DNA from: Ruania alkalisoli
GTDB taxonomy: Bacteria > Actinomycetota > Actinomycetes > Actinomycetales > Beutenbergiaceae
Assembly: GCF_014960965.1 (NCBI RefSeq)
Contig: NZ_CP063169.1
Coordinates: 3,195,581-3,259,580, forward strand
Length of the DNA stretch: 64,000 nucleotides
Reading direction: 5' to 3'
The position numbers were made by a program, and so were the translations under genes. Each line of letters starts with the position of its first letter. Position 1 is the first letter of the stretch. The notes below the pieces were generated by a model, which was given only the letters and a program-made list of their open reading frames with translations, did no database searches and was not told the DNA's origin. Shown piece by piece: positions 14,956-22,712 of the stretch.

Positions 14956-16404
14956 ATGACACCCACCGAAGCGATCGCCTCCGTCCCCACTGACCTGTTC
15001 ATCGCCGGCTCCTGGCGTACCGCCGGGCGCACCATGGCGGTGGAGAACCCCGCCACCGGGGAGGTGCTCACCCAGGTGGCCGACGCCGATCCAGACGAGG
15101 CGATGGCGGCGCTCGACGCCGCGGCCGCGGCCCAGGCGGACTGGGCCCGCACCCCAGCCCGTACCCGCAGCGAGATCCTCTACCGGGCATTCGAGCTGCT
15201 GCATGCCGAGGTCGACCGGCTCGCCCTGATCATGACGCTCGAGATGGGCAAGCCGCTGGCCGAGTCCAAGGGCGAGATCGCCTACGCTGCTGAGTTCTTC
15301 CGCTGGTTCGCCGAGGAGGCGGTGCGTATCGACGGCGGACACATGCGCGCCCCTGCTGGTGGCGCCCGCTTCCTCATCAGCAAGCAGCCGGTGGGGCCGT
15401 GTGTGCTGATCACTCCGTGGAACTTCCCGATGGCGATGGGCACGCGCAAGATCGGTCCGGCGATCGCGGCCGGCTGCACGAGCGTGATCAAACCGGCCGA
15501 GGCCACTCCCCTGAGCACGCTCGCGCTCGCCGAGATCCTGCAGCGCGCCGGCCTGCCCGACGGCGTGGTGAACGTGGTCACCACGTCCCGGGCCGACGAT
15601 GCGATGAGCCCGCTGATCCTCGACCCGCGCTCGCGCAAGCTCTCCTTCACGGGATCCACCGGCGTGGGCAAGCATCTGCTGCAGCTGGCAGCGCAGACGG
15701 TGATGCGCACCTCCATGGAACTCGGCGGAAACGCTCCGCTGATCGTCTTCGACGACGCCGACATGGACACGGCCGTGGCGGGCACGATCGCGGCGAAGCT
15801 ACGCAACATCGGTCAGGCGTGCACGGCCGCCAACCGGATCTTCGTACACGCCTCGGTGGCGGAGGAGTTCACCCGGCGCATCACCGAGGAGATGGCCTCG
15901 CGCCGGATGGGCTCCGGGCTGGAGGAAGGGGTCACGATCGGGCCCCTCATCGACGATAAGGCCGTCGAGAAGGTCAACGGTCTCGTACGATCAGCCGCCG
16001 ACGGCGGAGCTCGGGTCCTGCTCGGGGGTGTCCCCGAGCCGGGGCCGGGTCACTTCTTCCCCGCGACCGTCGTCACGGACGTTCCGGAGGGGGCCGAGCT
16101 GGGCAGTACCGAGATCTTCGGACCGGTCGCCGCGATCAGCACCTTCACCGACGAGGATGACGTCATCGCGCGTGCGAACAACACCCCGCACGGGCTGGTC
16201 TCCTATGTGTTCACCGAATCGCTGCGGCGTGGGCTGCGAGTGAGCGATGCACTCGAGACCGGCATGGTCGGCCTCAACCAGGGCGTCGTCTCCAACCCGG
16301 CCGCACCGTTCGGCGGGATGAAGGAGTCCGGACTGGGCCGCGAGGGCGGACTCACCGGGATCGAGGAGTTCCTGGACACCAAATACATCGGGATCGCCGA
16401 CTGA
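14956..16404 (+). CDS. NAD(P)-dependent succinate-semialdehyde dehydrogenase type aldehyde dehydrogenase
   Basis: 482 residues. Aldehyde dehydrogenase motifs are all present: ITPWNFPMAM (cofactor site), the general base in MELGGNAPLIVF, and catalytic Cys289 in GQACTAANR. FGGMKESGLGREGG near the end is typical of the GabD subgroup. It oxidises a semialdehyde to the acid, most likely succinate semialdehyde given the divergent GABA-type aminotransferase. Cofactor preference is not decided. A perfect GC hairpin follows the stop. The divergent arrangement with a shared operator suggests joint induction. Confidence 0.92.
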   Translation: MTPTEAIASVPTDLFIAGSWRTAGRTMAVENPATGEVLTQVADADPDEAMAALDAAAAAQADWARTPARTRSEILYRAFELLHAEVDRLALIMTLEMGKPLAESKGEIAYAAEFFRWFAEEAVRIDGGHMRAPAGGARFLISKQPVGPCVLITPWNFPMAMGTRKIGPAIAAGCTSVIKPAEATPLSTLALAEILQRAGLPDGVVNVVTTSRADDAMSPLILDPRSRKLSFTGSTGVGKHLLQLAAQTVMRTSMELGGNAPLIVFDDADMDTAVAGTIAAKLRNIGQACTAANRIFVHASVAEEFTRRITEEMASRRMGSGLEEGVTIGPLIDDKAVEKVNGLVRSAADGGARVLLGGVPEPGPGHFFPATVVTDVPEGAELGSTEIFGPVAAISTFTDEDDVIARANNTPHGLVSYVFTESLRRGLRVSDALETGMVGLNQGVVSNPAAPFGGMKESGLGREGGLTGIEEFLDTKYIGIAD

Positions 16405-16420
16405 CCTGTCGACTACCTCA

Positions 16421-16449
16421 CCCGGGCGCCTGGCCAGCGGGCGCCCGGG
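16421..16449 (+). terminator. Terminator hairpin of the aldehyde dehydrogenase gene
   Basis: CCCGGGCGCC (16421-16430) pairs perfectly with GGCGCCCGGG (16440-16449) across a nine-base loop, 16 bases after the stop codon. Confidence 0.7.
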
Positions 16450-16504
16450 GTACGGGTGTGTTTACGGTAGGGGTGCACCACTTCCGATGTGAAGAAGGAG
16501 CACC

Positions 16505-17056
16505 ATGATGGCCGACGTGACCGGCAAGACCGTAGCCTTCCTGCTCACCGACGGATATGAGGACAGCGAGTTGACCAGCCCGTGGCAGGCGGTCACCCGC
16601 GCAGGGGCGAGTGCCGTCCTTGTCTCGCCCCGAGCTGGACGGGTCGGCGGGAAGAAGGGCCACTCGCAGACGGTGGACGTCCCCGTGGCCGAGGCGGACG
16701 CCTCCTCTTACGACGCACTCGTGTTGCCCGGCGGCACCGCCAACGCCGACGCTCTACGCATGAACGGTGACGCCGTGGCCTTCACACGGAGCTTCTTCAC
16801 CGAGCACAAGCCGGTGGGCGTCATCTGCCACGGCGCCTGGATCCTGGCCGATGCCGACGTGCTCTCAGGCCGCACCCTCACCTCCTTCCCGAGCCTGCGC
16901 ACCGACCTGAGCAACGCCGGCGCCACCTGGGTGGACGAGGAGGTCGTCGTCGACGAGGGCCTGGTCTCAAGCAGGACACCTGCAGACCTGCCAGCATTCA
17001 ACGACAAGTTCGTTGAGGAGGTCATGGAGGGCAAGCACGGGGGTCAGACGGGCTGA
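16505..17056 (+). CDS. DJ-1/PfpI family protein (YhbO/PfpI-like)
   Basis: 183 residues. The nucleophile elbow is VICHGAW with Cys108 followed by His109. The N-terminal TDGYEDSEL supplies the acidic residue that lowers the Cys pKa in this family, and LVLPGGTANADALR matches the subgroup core. Members act as general-stress proteins with reported glyoxalase III, deglycase or chaperone activity; those roles are debated. ATG 16505 has AAGGAG four bases upstream; a second ATG follows immediately. It is a single gene between the catabolic island and birA. Confidence 0.92.
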   Translation: MMADVTGKTVAFLLTDGYEDSELTSPWQAVTRAGASAVLVSPRAGRVGGKKGHSQTVDVPVAEADASSYDALVLPGGTANADALRMNGDAVAFTRSFFTEHKPVGVICHGAWILADADVLSGRTLTSFPSLRTDLSNAGATWVDEEVVVDEGLVSSRTPADLPAFNDKFVEEVMEGKHGGQTG

Positions 17057-17092
17057 CGCTGCTGCCCAGATCCGGCACACTCCCCATCCCGT

Positions 17093-17224
17093 CTCACGTG
17101 CGGGAGCTCCGTGCCACTGGAGCGAGCCCCGGCTCACGTGCGGGAGCCGGCGACGAGACGAAGCGTCATGTCGCTCGCGCTCATGCGTCGCTCACGCTGG
17201 GCCTGGACATCGCTCACGCTGGGC
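17093..17224. repeat. Two pairs of 15-bp direct repeats between the PfpI gene and birA
   Basis: CTCACGTGCGGGAGC occurs at 17093-17107 and 17133-17147. TCGCTCACGCTGGGC occurs at 17188-17202 and 17210-17224, where it overlaps the birA stop. The 157-bp gap looks built from short duplications. Confidence 0.75.
17129..17150. terminator. Probable bidirectional terminator between convergent PfpI and birA genes
   Basis: CCGGCTC (17129-17135) pairs with GAGCCGG (17144-17150) across an eight-base loop. It lies between convergent genes. Confidence 0.5.
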
Positions 17225-17999
17225 GTACGTGAGCCACATCCCCGGCGTGCACTACACGCTCTTCACTCCCAGCACGCACGCGCAACGCACCGTCGGTGGC
17301 CAGATCGACAGCTTCACCCTCGATCACCTCATCCCCGGGCAGGGTGACCCGCACGTGGGTGCCGAGGGTGAGGCAGGCCGGCGCCACGATCGACGTCGGG
17401 TCCTCGCCTGCCTCCCACGCGGCGATCGGATCCGAGAGACGGCTGTGGATCGCCCGCGCCAGGCCCTCTGGTGTGGTCCGCACGCCGAGTTCGGCGACCG
17501 AACCTGCCCATGGCACGGGCAACTCGTCACCGTCCAGGTTGATCCCGATCCCGACCACCACCCCCGACCGATCCGGCAGGATCTCGGCGAGCAGACCGCC
17601 GACCTTGCGCAGGCACCCCCATTCGGGAAGCACCTCGGTACCGCCGAGGTGAACGACGTCGTTGGGCCACTTCAGACCGCAGGCCACCTCGTGCGGGGGA
17701 GCTGCGCCGTCGGGCTGGAACTCGTGCAAGGCCTGGACCACGGCGACCCCCGCCAGCAGCGGCAGCCAGCTCCAGCGGTCGGTCGGCACGGCCGGGCGAA
17801 GGAGGATGGAGAAGGTCAGCGCATGGTGGGCATCGGTCGTCCATGCGCGCCCTGCACGCCCGCGGCCGGACACCTGCCGGCGGGCGAGCAGAACCGACCG
17901 GTCGGGCCAAGCGTCCGGATCGGCAGCCGCGCGGACCAAGAGCTCGGTACTGGTCGAGCCGACTTCGTCGAGGATCTCCCATCGGGGCTGGACGTGCAT
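17214..17999 (-). CDS. birA: Biotin--[acetyl-CoA-carboxylase] ligase
   Basis: 261 residues. It makes biotinyl-AMP and attaches biotin to the carrier lysine of acyl-CoA carboxylase. The biotin/AMP loop is SGRGRAGRAW, and CGLKWPNDV carries the catalytic Lys. KVGGLLAE and GIGINLDGD complete the catalytic domain, and the C-terminal SH3-like domain ends in HVRPA. There is no N-terminal helix-turn-helix, so it is a monofunctional class I ligase without repressor activity. It fits the presence of accD-accE (19.5 kb) and accA3 (44.6 kb) in this window. ATG 17999 follows CAGTCT by six bases, close to the leaderless pattern. Confidence 0.95.
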   Translation of the reverse strand: MHVQPRWEILDEVGSTSTELLVRAAADPDAWPDRSVLLARRQVSGRGRAGRAWTTDAHHALTFSILLRPAVPTDRWSWLPLLAGVAVVQALHEFQPDGAAPPHEVACGLKWPNDVVHLGGTEVLPEWGCLRKVGGLLAEILPDRSGVVVGIGINLDGDELPVPWAGSVAELGVRTTPEGLARAIHSRLSDPIAAWEAGEDPTSIVAPACLTLGTHVRVTLPGDEVIEGEAVDLATDGALRVRAGSEERVVHAGDVAHVRPA

Positions 18000-18005
18000 G
18001 CACCC

Positions 18006-18011
18006 AGACTG
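18006..18011 (-). promoter_or_regulatory. Weak -10-like box of birA
   Basis: CAGTCT on the minus strand ends six bases before ATG 17999. It lacks the first T of TANNNT, so support is weak. Confidence 0.3.
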
Positions 18012-18062
18012 CCACCAGCCCTGCTCAGCCGCTCGCCGGTCTCACGGCTGCACCAGGCCCCC

Positions 18063-18115
18063 AGGGGCCGATTATTCGACCCTCGGAGCGTTCAAGGGTC
18101 GAATAATCGGCCCCT
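18063..18115. terminator. 21-bp perfect hairpin (dispersed hairpin family, copy 1)
   Basis: The arms 18063-18083 (AGGGGCCGATTATTCGACCC plus T) and 18095-18115 pair perfectly across an 11-base loop. It sits 42 bases after the stop of the reductase gene on the minus strand and upstream of birA. Related copies are at 49390, 55350, 55454 and 63321. Confidence 0.75.
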
Positions 18116-18157
18116 CAGAGGGGTGCGCGGCAGATGGGCGGGGCACGACTCGCGAGC

Positions 18158-18784
18158 TCAGGCCGCGACGGACACGACCTTGCGCACCGCCGTCTGGTCC
18201 ACCAGCAGATCGCAGAGCGCGACGGCAAGGTCGCTGCGCCGGATCGAGTAGCGCCACCGCACGTTGCCGTCGCGCCGCTGGTGATAGGACCCGCGCGCCG
18301 TACCGTCGCGCAACATCGGTGGCCGCACGATGGTCCAGTCGAGGCCGGCTCCCCGCACGAGCCGCTCGGTCTCAGCAAACGCCGCGTTCTCCTCCCGCAG
18401 TACCCGAGCGAGGATCGGCTTGGCGAGGTACCGGCCGAGCGGGTCGTCGCCGTCCACGAGCCATCCACTCGCTGACACCACCACACACCGGTCAACACCA
18501 GCGCCGGCGGCTGCGTGGAGCACCACCTCGGTGATCGCCGACTGCACCTGGACGTCCTCGCCCTTGACCGGGCCCACACAAGAGATGACAGCCTCCACAT
18601 CGGCGAATGCGGCCGCGAGCGCCTCTGCGTCGCGCCCGTCCGCGACGGCCACCTGATCCGGTCGCAGATCACCGAGACGTTCGCGGTCACGCACGACGGC
18701 GGTCACATGATGCCCTCGTTCCTGCGCCTCACGCACCACTTCCGCTCCCGTGCGTCCACTCGCTCCGACCACGGCGACTTTCAT
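18158..18784 (-). CDS. NAD(P)H-binding atypical short-chain reductase (NmrA/YwnB-like)
   Basis: 208 residues. It starts with the Rossmann motif MKVAVVGASGRTGAEVVREA, then VTAVVRD and AVISCVGPVKGED. The family is NAD(P)-binding, often as a redox sensor or quinone/flavin-type reductase without the classical YxxxK site; no clear catalytic Tyr-Lys pair is seen. It is divergent from a TetR regulator across 86 bp, and such pairs usually mean the regulator controls the reductase, here probably through the palindrome at 18809. Substrate unknown. Confidence 0.88.
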   Translation of the reverse strand: MKVAVVGASGRTGAEVVREAQERGHHVTAVVRDRERLGDLRPDQVAVADGRDAEALAAAFADVEAVISCVGPVKGEDVQVQSAITEVVLHAAAGAGVDRCVVVSASGWLVDGDDPLGRYLAKPILARVLREENAAFAETERLVRGAGLDWTIVRPPMLRDGTARGSYHQRRDGNVRWRYSIRRSDLAVALCDLLVDQTAVRKVVSVAA

Positions 18785-18808
18785 TGTGCCCTCCCTGGGG
18801 TTAGTAAG

Positions 18809-18818
18809 TGTTCACTCA
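18809..18818. promoter_or_regulatory. TetR operator candidate between reductase and tetR genes
   Basis: AGTGTTCACT is an inverted repeat (AGTG-TT-CACT) in the centre of the 86-bp divergent gap. A TAGACT box follows at 18825-18830 on the plus strand. The position suggests control of both genes. Confidence 0.45.
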
Positions 18819-18870
18819 CCCCTAGACTGGGGCAGCACGCAGCGAAAGTCAAGAGCGAGGAGCGGCACAC

Positions 18871-19434
18871 ATGAGCGCACGAGATCGGATCCTCGATGCA
18901 GCCGCGTCCGTGCTGCGCGAACAGGGCATCGCTCACGCCACCACCAAGGAAATCGCCCGCGCCGCGGGGTGCTCCGAGGCCCTGCTCTACAAGCACTTCG
19001 CCGGCAAGCACGAACTGTTCCTCGGGGTCCTGTCAGAGCGCTCGCCGCGACTGGCTCGGCCCGACGAGCTCGTCGGCACACGCACAGTGCCGGAGAACCT
19101 GGCGACGCTTGTGGCCAGGCTCATGGAGTTCTATGTCCGGTCCTTCCCGATGTCGGCATCGATCCTCGGCGCACCCGAGCTGCTCGCAGCACATCGCCAA
19201 GGCCTGCGTCGTCTCGGCGCAGGCCCCGCCGCCCCGGCCCATCAGGTGCAGACCTACCTCGACGCCGAGGCAGCACTGGGGCGCGTGGGTCCCGATGCCG
19301 ACACCACCGCCATAGCGCGCACTCTCACCGGCGCTGCACTCTTCGAGGCCTTTCTCGCGGTGTACGAGGGCCGGGACGACGTGCAGGACACCACCGAGCG
19401 CGCCCGGGCGGCGGTGGCGTCCATCAGGCTCTGA
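18871..19434 (+). CDS. TetR-family transcriptional regulator
   Basis: 187 residues. The N-terminal helix-turn-helix is clear: RILDAAASVLREQGIAHATT, KEIARAAGCSEALLYKHFAG and KHELFLGVL. The ligand-binding part is helical and not assignable. GAGGAG lies eight bases before ATG 18871. It is divergent from the NmrA-like reductase and is its likely repressor. The downstream accD gene begins about 95 bp later with its own -10 box, so it is probably separate. Confidence 0.92.
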   Translation: MSARDRILDAAASVLREQGIAHATTKEIARAAGCSEALLYKHFAGKHELFLGVLSERSPRLARPDELVGTRTVPENLATLVARLMEFYVRSFPMSASILGAPELLAAHRQGLRRLGAGPAAPAHQVQTYLDAEAALGRVGPDADTTAIARTLTGAALFEAFLAVYEGRDDVQDTTERARAAVASIRL

Positions 19435-19516
19435 TGGATGCGGATTGTGCATCTCCTACAAATCTGACACGCCCTTGCGAGACCCTGGCGTCACCCACTT
19501 AGCGACGAGGCACAAC

Positions 19517-19522
19517 TAGAGT
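19517..19522 (+). promoter_or_regulatory. -10 box of accD-accE (leaderless pattern)
   Basis: TAGAGT ends six bases before GTG 19529. Confidence 0.5.
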
Positions 19523-19528
19523 GCTGGG

Positions 19529-21127
19529 GTGAGCACATCCGAGACTTCCGTCGACACGTCCACCACGGCCGGCAAACTCGCCGACCTGGACCGCCGCCGG
19601 GCCGAGGGCCCGCAGCGCCTGGCCGAGATCGCCGTCGAAAAGCAGGGCGCCCGCGGGAAGAAGTCCGCGCGCGACCGCATCGACGCCCTGCTGGACGAGG
19701 ACAGCTTCACCGAGCTGGACGCATTCGCCACCCACCGCTCCACCAACTTCGGCCTCGAGGCGAAGAAGATCTCCGGTGATGGCGTGGTGGTCGGCTACGG
19801 CACGATCGACGGGCGACAGGTGTGCATCTACGCCCAGGACTTCACTGTCTTCGGTGGATCGCTCGGCGAGGTGCACGGGGAGAAGATCACCAAGGTGATG
19901 GACCTGGCGATGCGCACCGGCGTCCCCTTGATCGGCATCAGCGACGGTGGCGGGGCCCGCATCCAGGAAGGCGTGGCAGCACTAACGCAGTTCGCCGAGA
20001 TCTTCCGCCGCAACGTGGCCGCCTCCGGGGTGATCCCGCAGATCTCCCTGATCCTCGGGCCCAGCGCCGGTGGCGCGGTGTACTCCCCCGCGCTCACCGA
20101 CTTCATCATCATGGCCGACCAAACCTCCAACATGTTCATCACCGGCCCGGACGTGATCCGTGCCGTCACCGGCGAAGATGTCGGGTTCGAGGAACTCGGC
20201 GGCGGGCGCACCCACAACGAACGTTCCGGGGTGGCGCACTACCTGGCAGCAGACGAGGACGACGCCTTCGACTACGTCAAAGCACTCCTGCACTACCTGC
20301 CCACGAACAACCTCACCGACCCGGAAACCTTCGACGCACCGGCCGACCTCGAACCGACCGAGGAAGACGAGGCGCTCGACACGCTCGTCCCGGACTCGGA
20401 CAACCAGCCCTATGACATGCACACTGTCATCGAGACCGTGCTCGACGACGGCGAGTTCCTCGAGGTCCAGGCGCTGTTCGCGAAGAACGTGGTGGTCGGT
20501 TTCGGGCACGTCGAAGGCCACCCGGTAGGCGTGGTGGCCAACCAGCCGCTCGCGATGGCAGGAACCCTGGACATCGCCGCCGCCGAGAAGGCGGCCCGGT
20601 TCGTGCGCACCTGCGACGCCTTCAACATCCCGGTGCTGACGTTCGTCGACGTGCCCGGATTCCTGCCCGGCACGGATCAGGAGTGGAATGGCATCATCCG
20701 CCGCGGCGCCAAGCTCATCTACGCCTACGCCGAGGCCACCGTGCCGCTCATCACCGTGATCACCCGCAAGGCCTACGGCGGTGCCTATATCGTGATGGCC
20801 TCCAAGCAGCTCGGCGCCGACCTGAACCTGGCATGGCCCACGGCACAGATCGCCGTCATGGGGGCCAGCGGCGCCGTGAACATCCTGCAGCGGCGCACGC
20901 TCAAGGAGGTCGCCGAGAACGGTGGCGACGTCGAGGCCGAACGCACCCGCCTGATCGACGAGTACACCGACGCCATCGTCAACCCGTGGGACGCCGCCCA
21001 GCGAGGGTACGTCGATGGCGTCATCCGCCCCTCGGAAACGCGTGCGCAGATCGTCAAGGGGCTGCGGGCGCTGCGCACGAAGCGGGCATCGCTGCCGGTG
21101 AAGAAGCACGGGAACATCCCGCTGTGA
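19529..21127 (+). CDS. accD: Acyl-CoA carboxylase beta subunit (carboxyltransferase)
   Basis: 532 residues, the usual size of actinomycete AccD/PccB subunits. It transfers the carboxyl group from biotin to acetyl- or propionyl-CoA. The N-terminal lobe has [22 protein letters not shown] (oxyanion glycines) and [16 protein letters not shown]. The C-terminal lobe has [14 protein letters not shown] and the second oxyanion region [11 protein letters not shown]. The accE gene overlaps by 4 bp, and biotin-carrying accA3 lies at 44.6 kb. Whether acetyl-CoA or propionyl-CoA is preferred cannot be decided by eye. Confidence 0.95.
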   Translation: MSTSETSVDTSTTAGKLADLDRRRAEGPQRLAEIAVEKQGARGKKSARDRIDALLDEDSFTELDAFATHRSTNFGLEAKKISGDGVVVGYGTIDGRQVCIYAQDFTVFGGSLGEVHGEKITKVMDLAMRTGVPLIGISDGGGARIQEGVAALTQFAEIFRRNVAASGVIPQISLILGPSAGGAVYSPALTDFIIMADQTSNMFITGPDVIRAVTGEDVGFEELGGGRTHNERSGVAHYLAADEDDAFDYVKALLHYLPTNNLTDPETFDAPADLEPTEEDEALDTLVPDSDNQPYDMHTVIETVLDDGEFLEVQALFAKNVVVGFGHVEGHPVGVVANQPLAMAGTLDIAAAEKAARFVRTCDAFNIPVLTFVDVPGFLPGTDQEWNGIIRRGAKLIYAYAEATVPLITVITRKAYGGAYIVMASKQLGADLNLAWPTAQIAVMGASGAVNILQRRTLKEVAENGGDVEAERTRLIDEYTDAIVNPWDAAQRGYVDGVIRPSETRAQIVKGLRALRTKRASLPVKKHGNIPL

Positions 21128-21399
21128 CCGGGCAGAACGGTCGGAGCAACAGCAACGGCCACTACGCCGGTCTCGGGGAGATTCCCTCGGACCTGGTGCG
21201 GGTCGTCAAGGGCGATCCGGACGAGGCCGAGCTCGCGGCACTGGTCGCCGGGATCGTGGCAGCCCGGGCGGCTGCCGCCGCGCACGAGGAGATCGACGAC
21301 GGCGCCCACACGTCGCTGTGGAGCGACCGGGCCCATCAGCTCGGCCGCCCTGCCCGCCCCGGGCGTGGCTCGTGGCGCTGGAGCGCCCTGCCTCGCTGA
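21124..21399 (+). CDS. accE: Acyl-CoA carboxylase epsilon subunit
   Basis: 91 residues from GTG 21124, overlapping the accD stop as GTGA. The core [20 protein letters not shown] followed by VAARAA is the short helical signature of the actinomycete epsilon subunit, which stabilises the alpha-beta complex and raises its activity. The rest is a low-complexity polar tail with [19 protein letters not shown], also common in the family. Such a small gene is easily missed in annotation. Coupling with accD is strong support. Confidence 0.85.
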   Translation: MTGQNGRSNSNGHYAGLGEIPSDLVRVVKGDPDEAELAALVAGIVAARAAAAAHEEIDDGAHTSLWSDRAHQLGRPARPGRGSWRWSALPR

Positions 21400-21598
21400 G
21401 AGCTGCGGCTCACCGAACCGACGACGCACATGCCGCACGTCCAGCTCACGCCGTCCGCCGAGTCTGCACGTTGCCACCACCTCACGCCATCCCCGCCCGA
21501 CGCACCACGCGTTGCCGCAAACTGTCGTCTCCACCACCGCGCTGGCGACAGTTCGGGGCAACGCACAGGAGTGGAGGCCATCAGCGCCAGGACGCCCC

Positions 21599-22471
21599 TC
21601 AGAACATCTCGGCGAACCCGAGCTCGACGAGCCGCTCGCGGGACATGGTCAGCGATTCGAATGGGTCCCGGCCGTAGGTGGCGTCCTGCTCGATGAGCAG
21701 ATGCGCCGCACCGGCATCGATGCCCGCCCGCACGATCGCCGCCCAGTCGAGCGTCCCCTGCCCGACCTCGGCGAACTGCACCGGCTGGGCGAAGTGTTCC
21801 TGGACAGCGGAACGGTCACCGTCTGCGAGCACCTCGAACGCCTCGGCTGGGGGAAGGCTCACCCGGAAGTCCTTCAGGTGTACCAAGTCAACCGACCCCG
21901 CGAACCGCTCCAGGGTGCGAACGGGGTCGTGCCCGCCGCGCTGCACCCAGTAGACGTCGACCTCGAGCCACAGGTTCGGTGCCTCGGTGCGGATGGTCTC
22001 CAGCACCTCCCGGTCACCGAGCCGAGCGAACTCGATGTGGTGGTTGTGGTAGGACAGCCGGATCCCGTCATCGGCGAGCCGGCGGGCCATCTCGTCGGCG
22101 TCACGGCAGAAGCTGAGGAGCGCCTGCTCATCACGGAGCGCAGAAAACGGCAGCATCCCGATCCGGATCCGTTCGCACCCGAGGCGCCGGGCAGCGGTCA
22201 CGAGGTGGTCGTAGTCGCTCGGCAGTGACGGGTTGGCACCGCCGCCGGCCTCCATGGTGCCCGACAGCGCCGCATAGCTCAGGCCGAGCTTGTCACGACC
22301 GTGGGCGAAGCTGTCCAGGTTCTCGCTGGTGAGCGGCACCTGGGAGACCTCGATGTTCGGCAACCCGATCTCGCTGAGCCGCCGCAGCACCGCAGGCAAG
22401 CCGATCTCGTCCACCTCCCGCCGCACGGTCATGAGCTGAACGCCGATCCGGGCAGAGGTGTGTGCAGTCAT
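21599..22471 (-). CDS. Sugar phosphate isomerase/epimerase family TIM-barrel protein
   Basis: 290 residues from ATG 22471. The open frame extends upstream to 22768 but that part covers intergenic repeats. The AP-endonuclease-2-like barrel is visible: SARIGVQLMTVRREVDEIGL, NIEVSQVPL, YHNHHIEF with metal-binding His, WLEVDVYWVQRGG, DLVHLKDF and HLLIEQDAT. The metal site (Glu/Asp/His) looks complete. Relatives isomerise or epimerise sugars and inositols, or dehydrate keto-inositols. No sugar genes are adjacent, so the substrate is unknown. It is divergent from the DUF885 gene. Confidence 0.85.
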   Translation of the reverse strand: MTAHTSARIGVQLMTVRREVDEIGLPAVLRRLSEIGLPNIEVSQVPLTSENLDSFAHGRDKLGLSYAALSGTMEAGGGANPSLPSDYDHLVTAARRLGCERIRIGMLPFSALRDEQALLSFCRDADEMARRLADDGIRLSYHNHHIEFARLGDREVLETIRTEAPNLWLEVDVYWVQRGGHDPVRTLERFAGSVDLVHLKDFRVSLPPAEAFEVLADGDRSAVQEHFAQPVQFAEVGQGTLDWAAIVRAGIDAGAAHLLIEQDATYGRDPFESLTMSRERLVELGFAEMF

Positions 22472-22543
22472 ACGCCTATCTCTACCGGTGGCGACCCGCC
22501 GGGGTGAAGCGGTTGCCCTCTGTTGCCGACCACCGGAATCCGT

Positions 22544-22680
22544 CGTCGTTCTGGTCGTTGAGCCCACCTGACTCAACGACCAGAACGACGTGCAATTTCC
22601 GAGGGTGCGCCAAATCCATCGTCGAAATGGCGGTGGCGACAACCGGGCCAGCAACCAGAACGACGAGCAATTTCGGTGGG
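22544..22680. repeat. 19-bp perfect inverted repeat plus a third, direct copy
   Basis: CGTCGTTCTGGTCGTTGAG (22544-22562) pairs perfectly with 22572-22590 across nine bases. The right arm and its flank (CCAGAACGACGTGCAATTTC) recur as CCAGAACGACGAGCAATTTC near 22655-22674. The whole set lies between divergent genes, so it is not an ordinary terminator. Confidence 0.8.
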
Positions 22681-22700
22681 AGGGTGGCTCGCTGGGGCGG

Positions 22701-22706
22701 TAACGT
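22701..22706 (+). promoter_or_regulatory. -10 box of the DUF885 gene (leaderless pattern)
   Basis: TAACGT ends six bases before ATG 22713. Confidence 0.45.
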
Positions 22707-22712
22707 GCCGCC

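Noticed and set aside
13158-14993. 611-codon open frame on the plus strand
   Set aside because: Antisense to the DUF3830 and aminotransferase genes, both with clear motifs and starts.
17093-17224. Possible CRISPR-like repeats
   Set aside because: Only two copies of each 15-mer, of two kinds, with unequal spacing and no cas genes.
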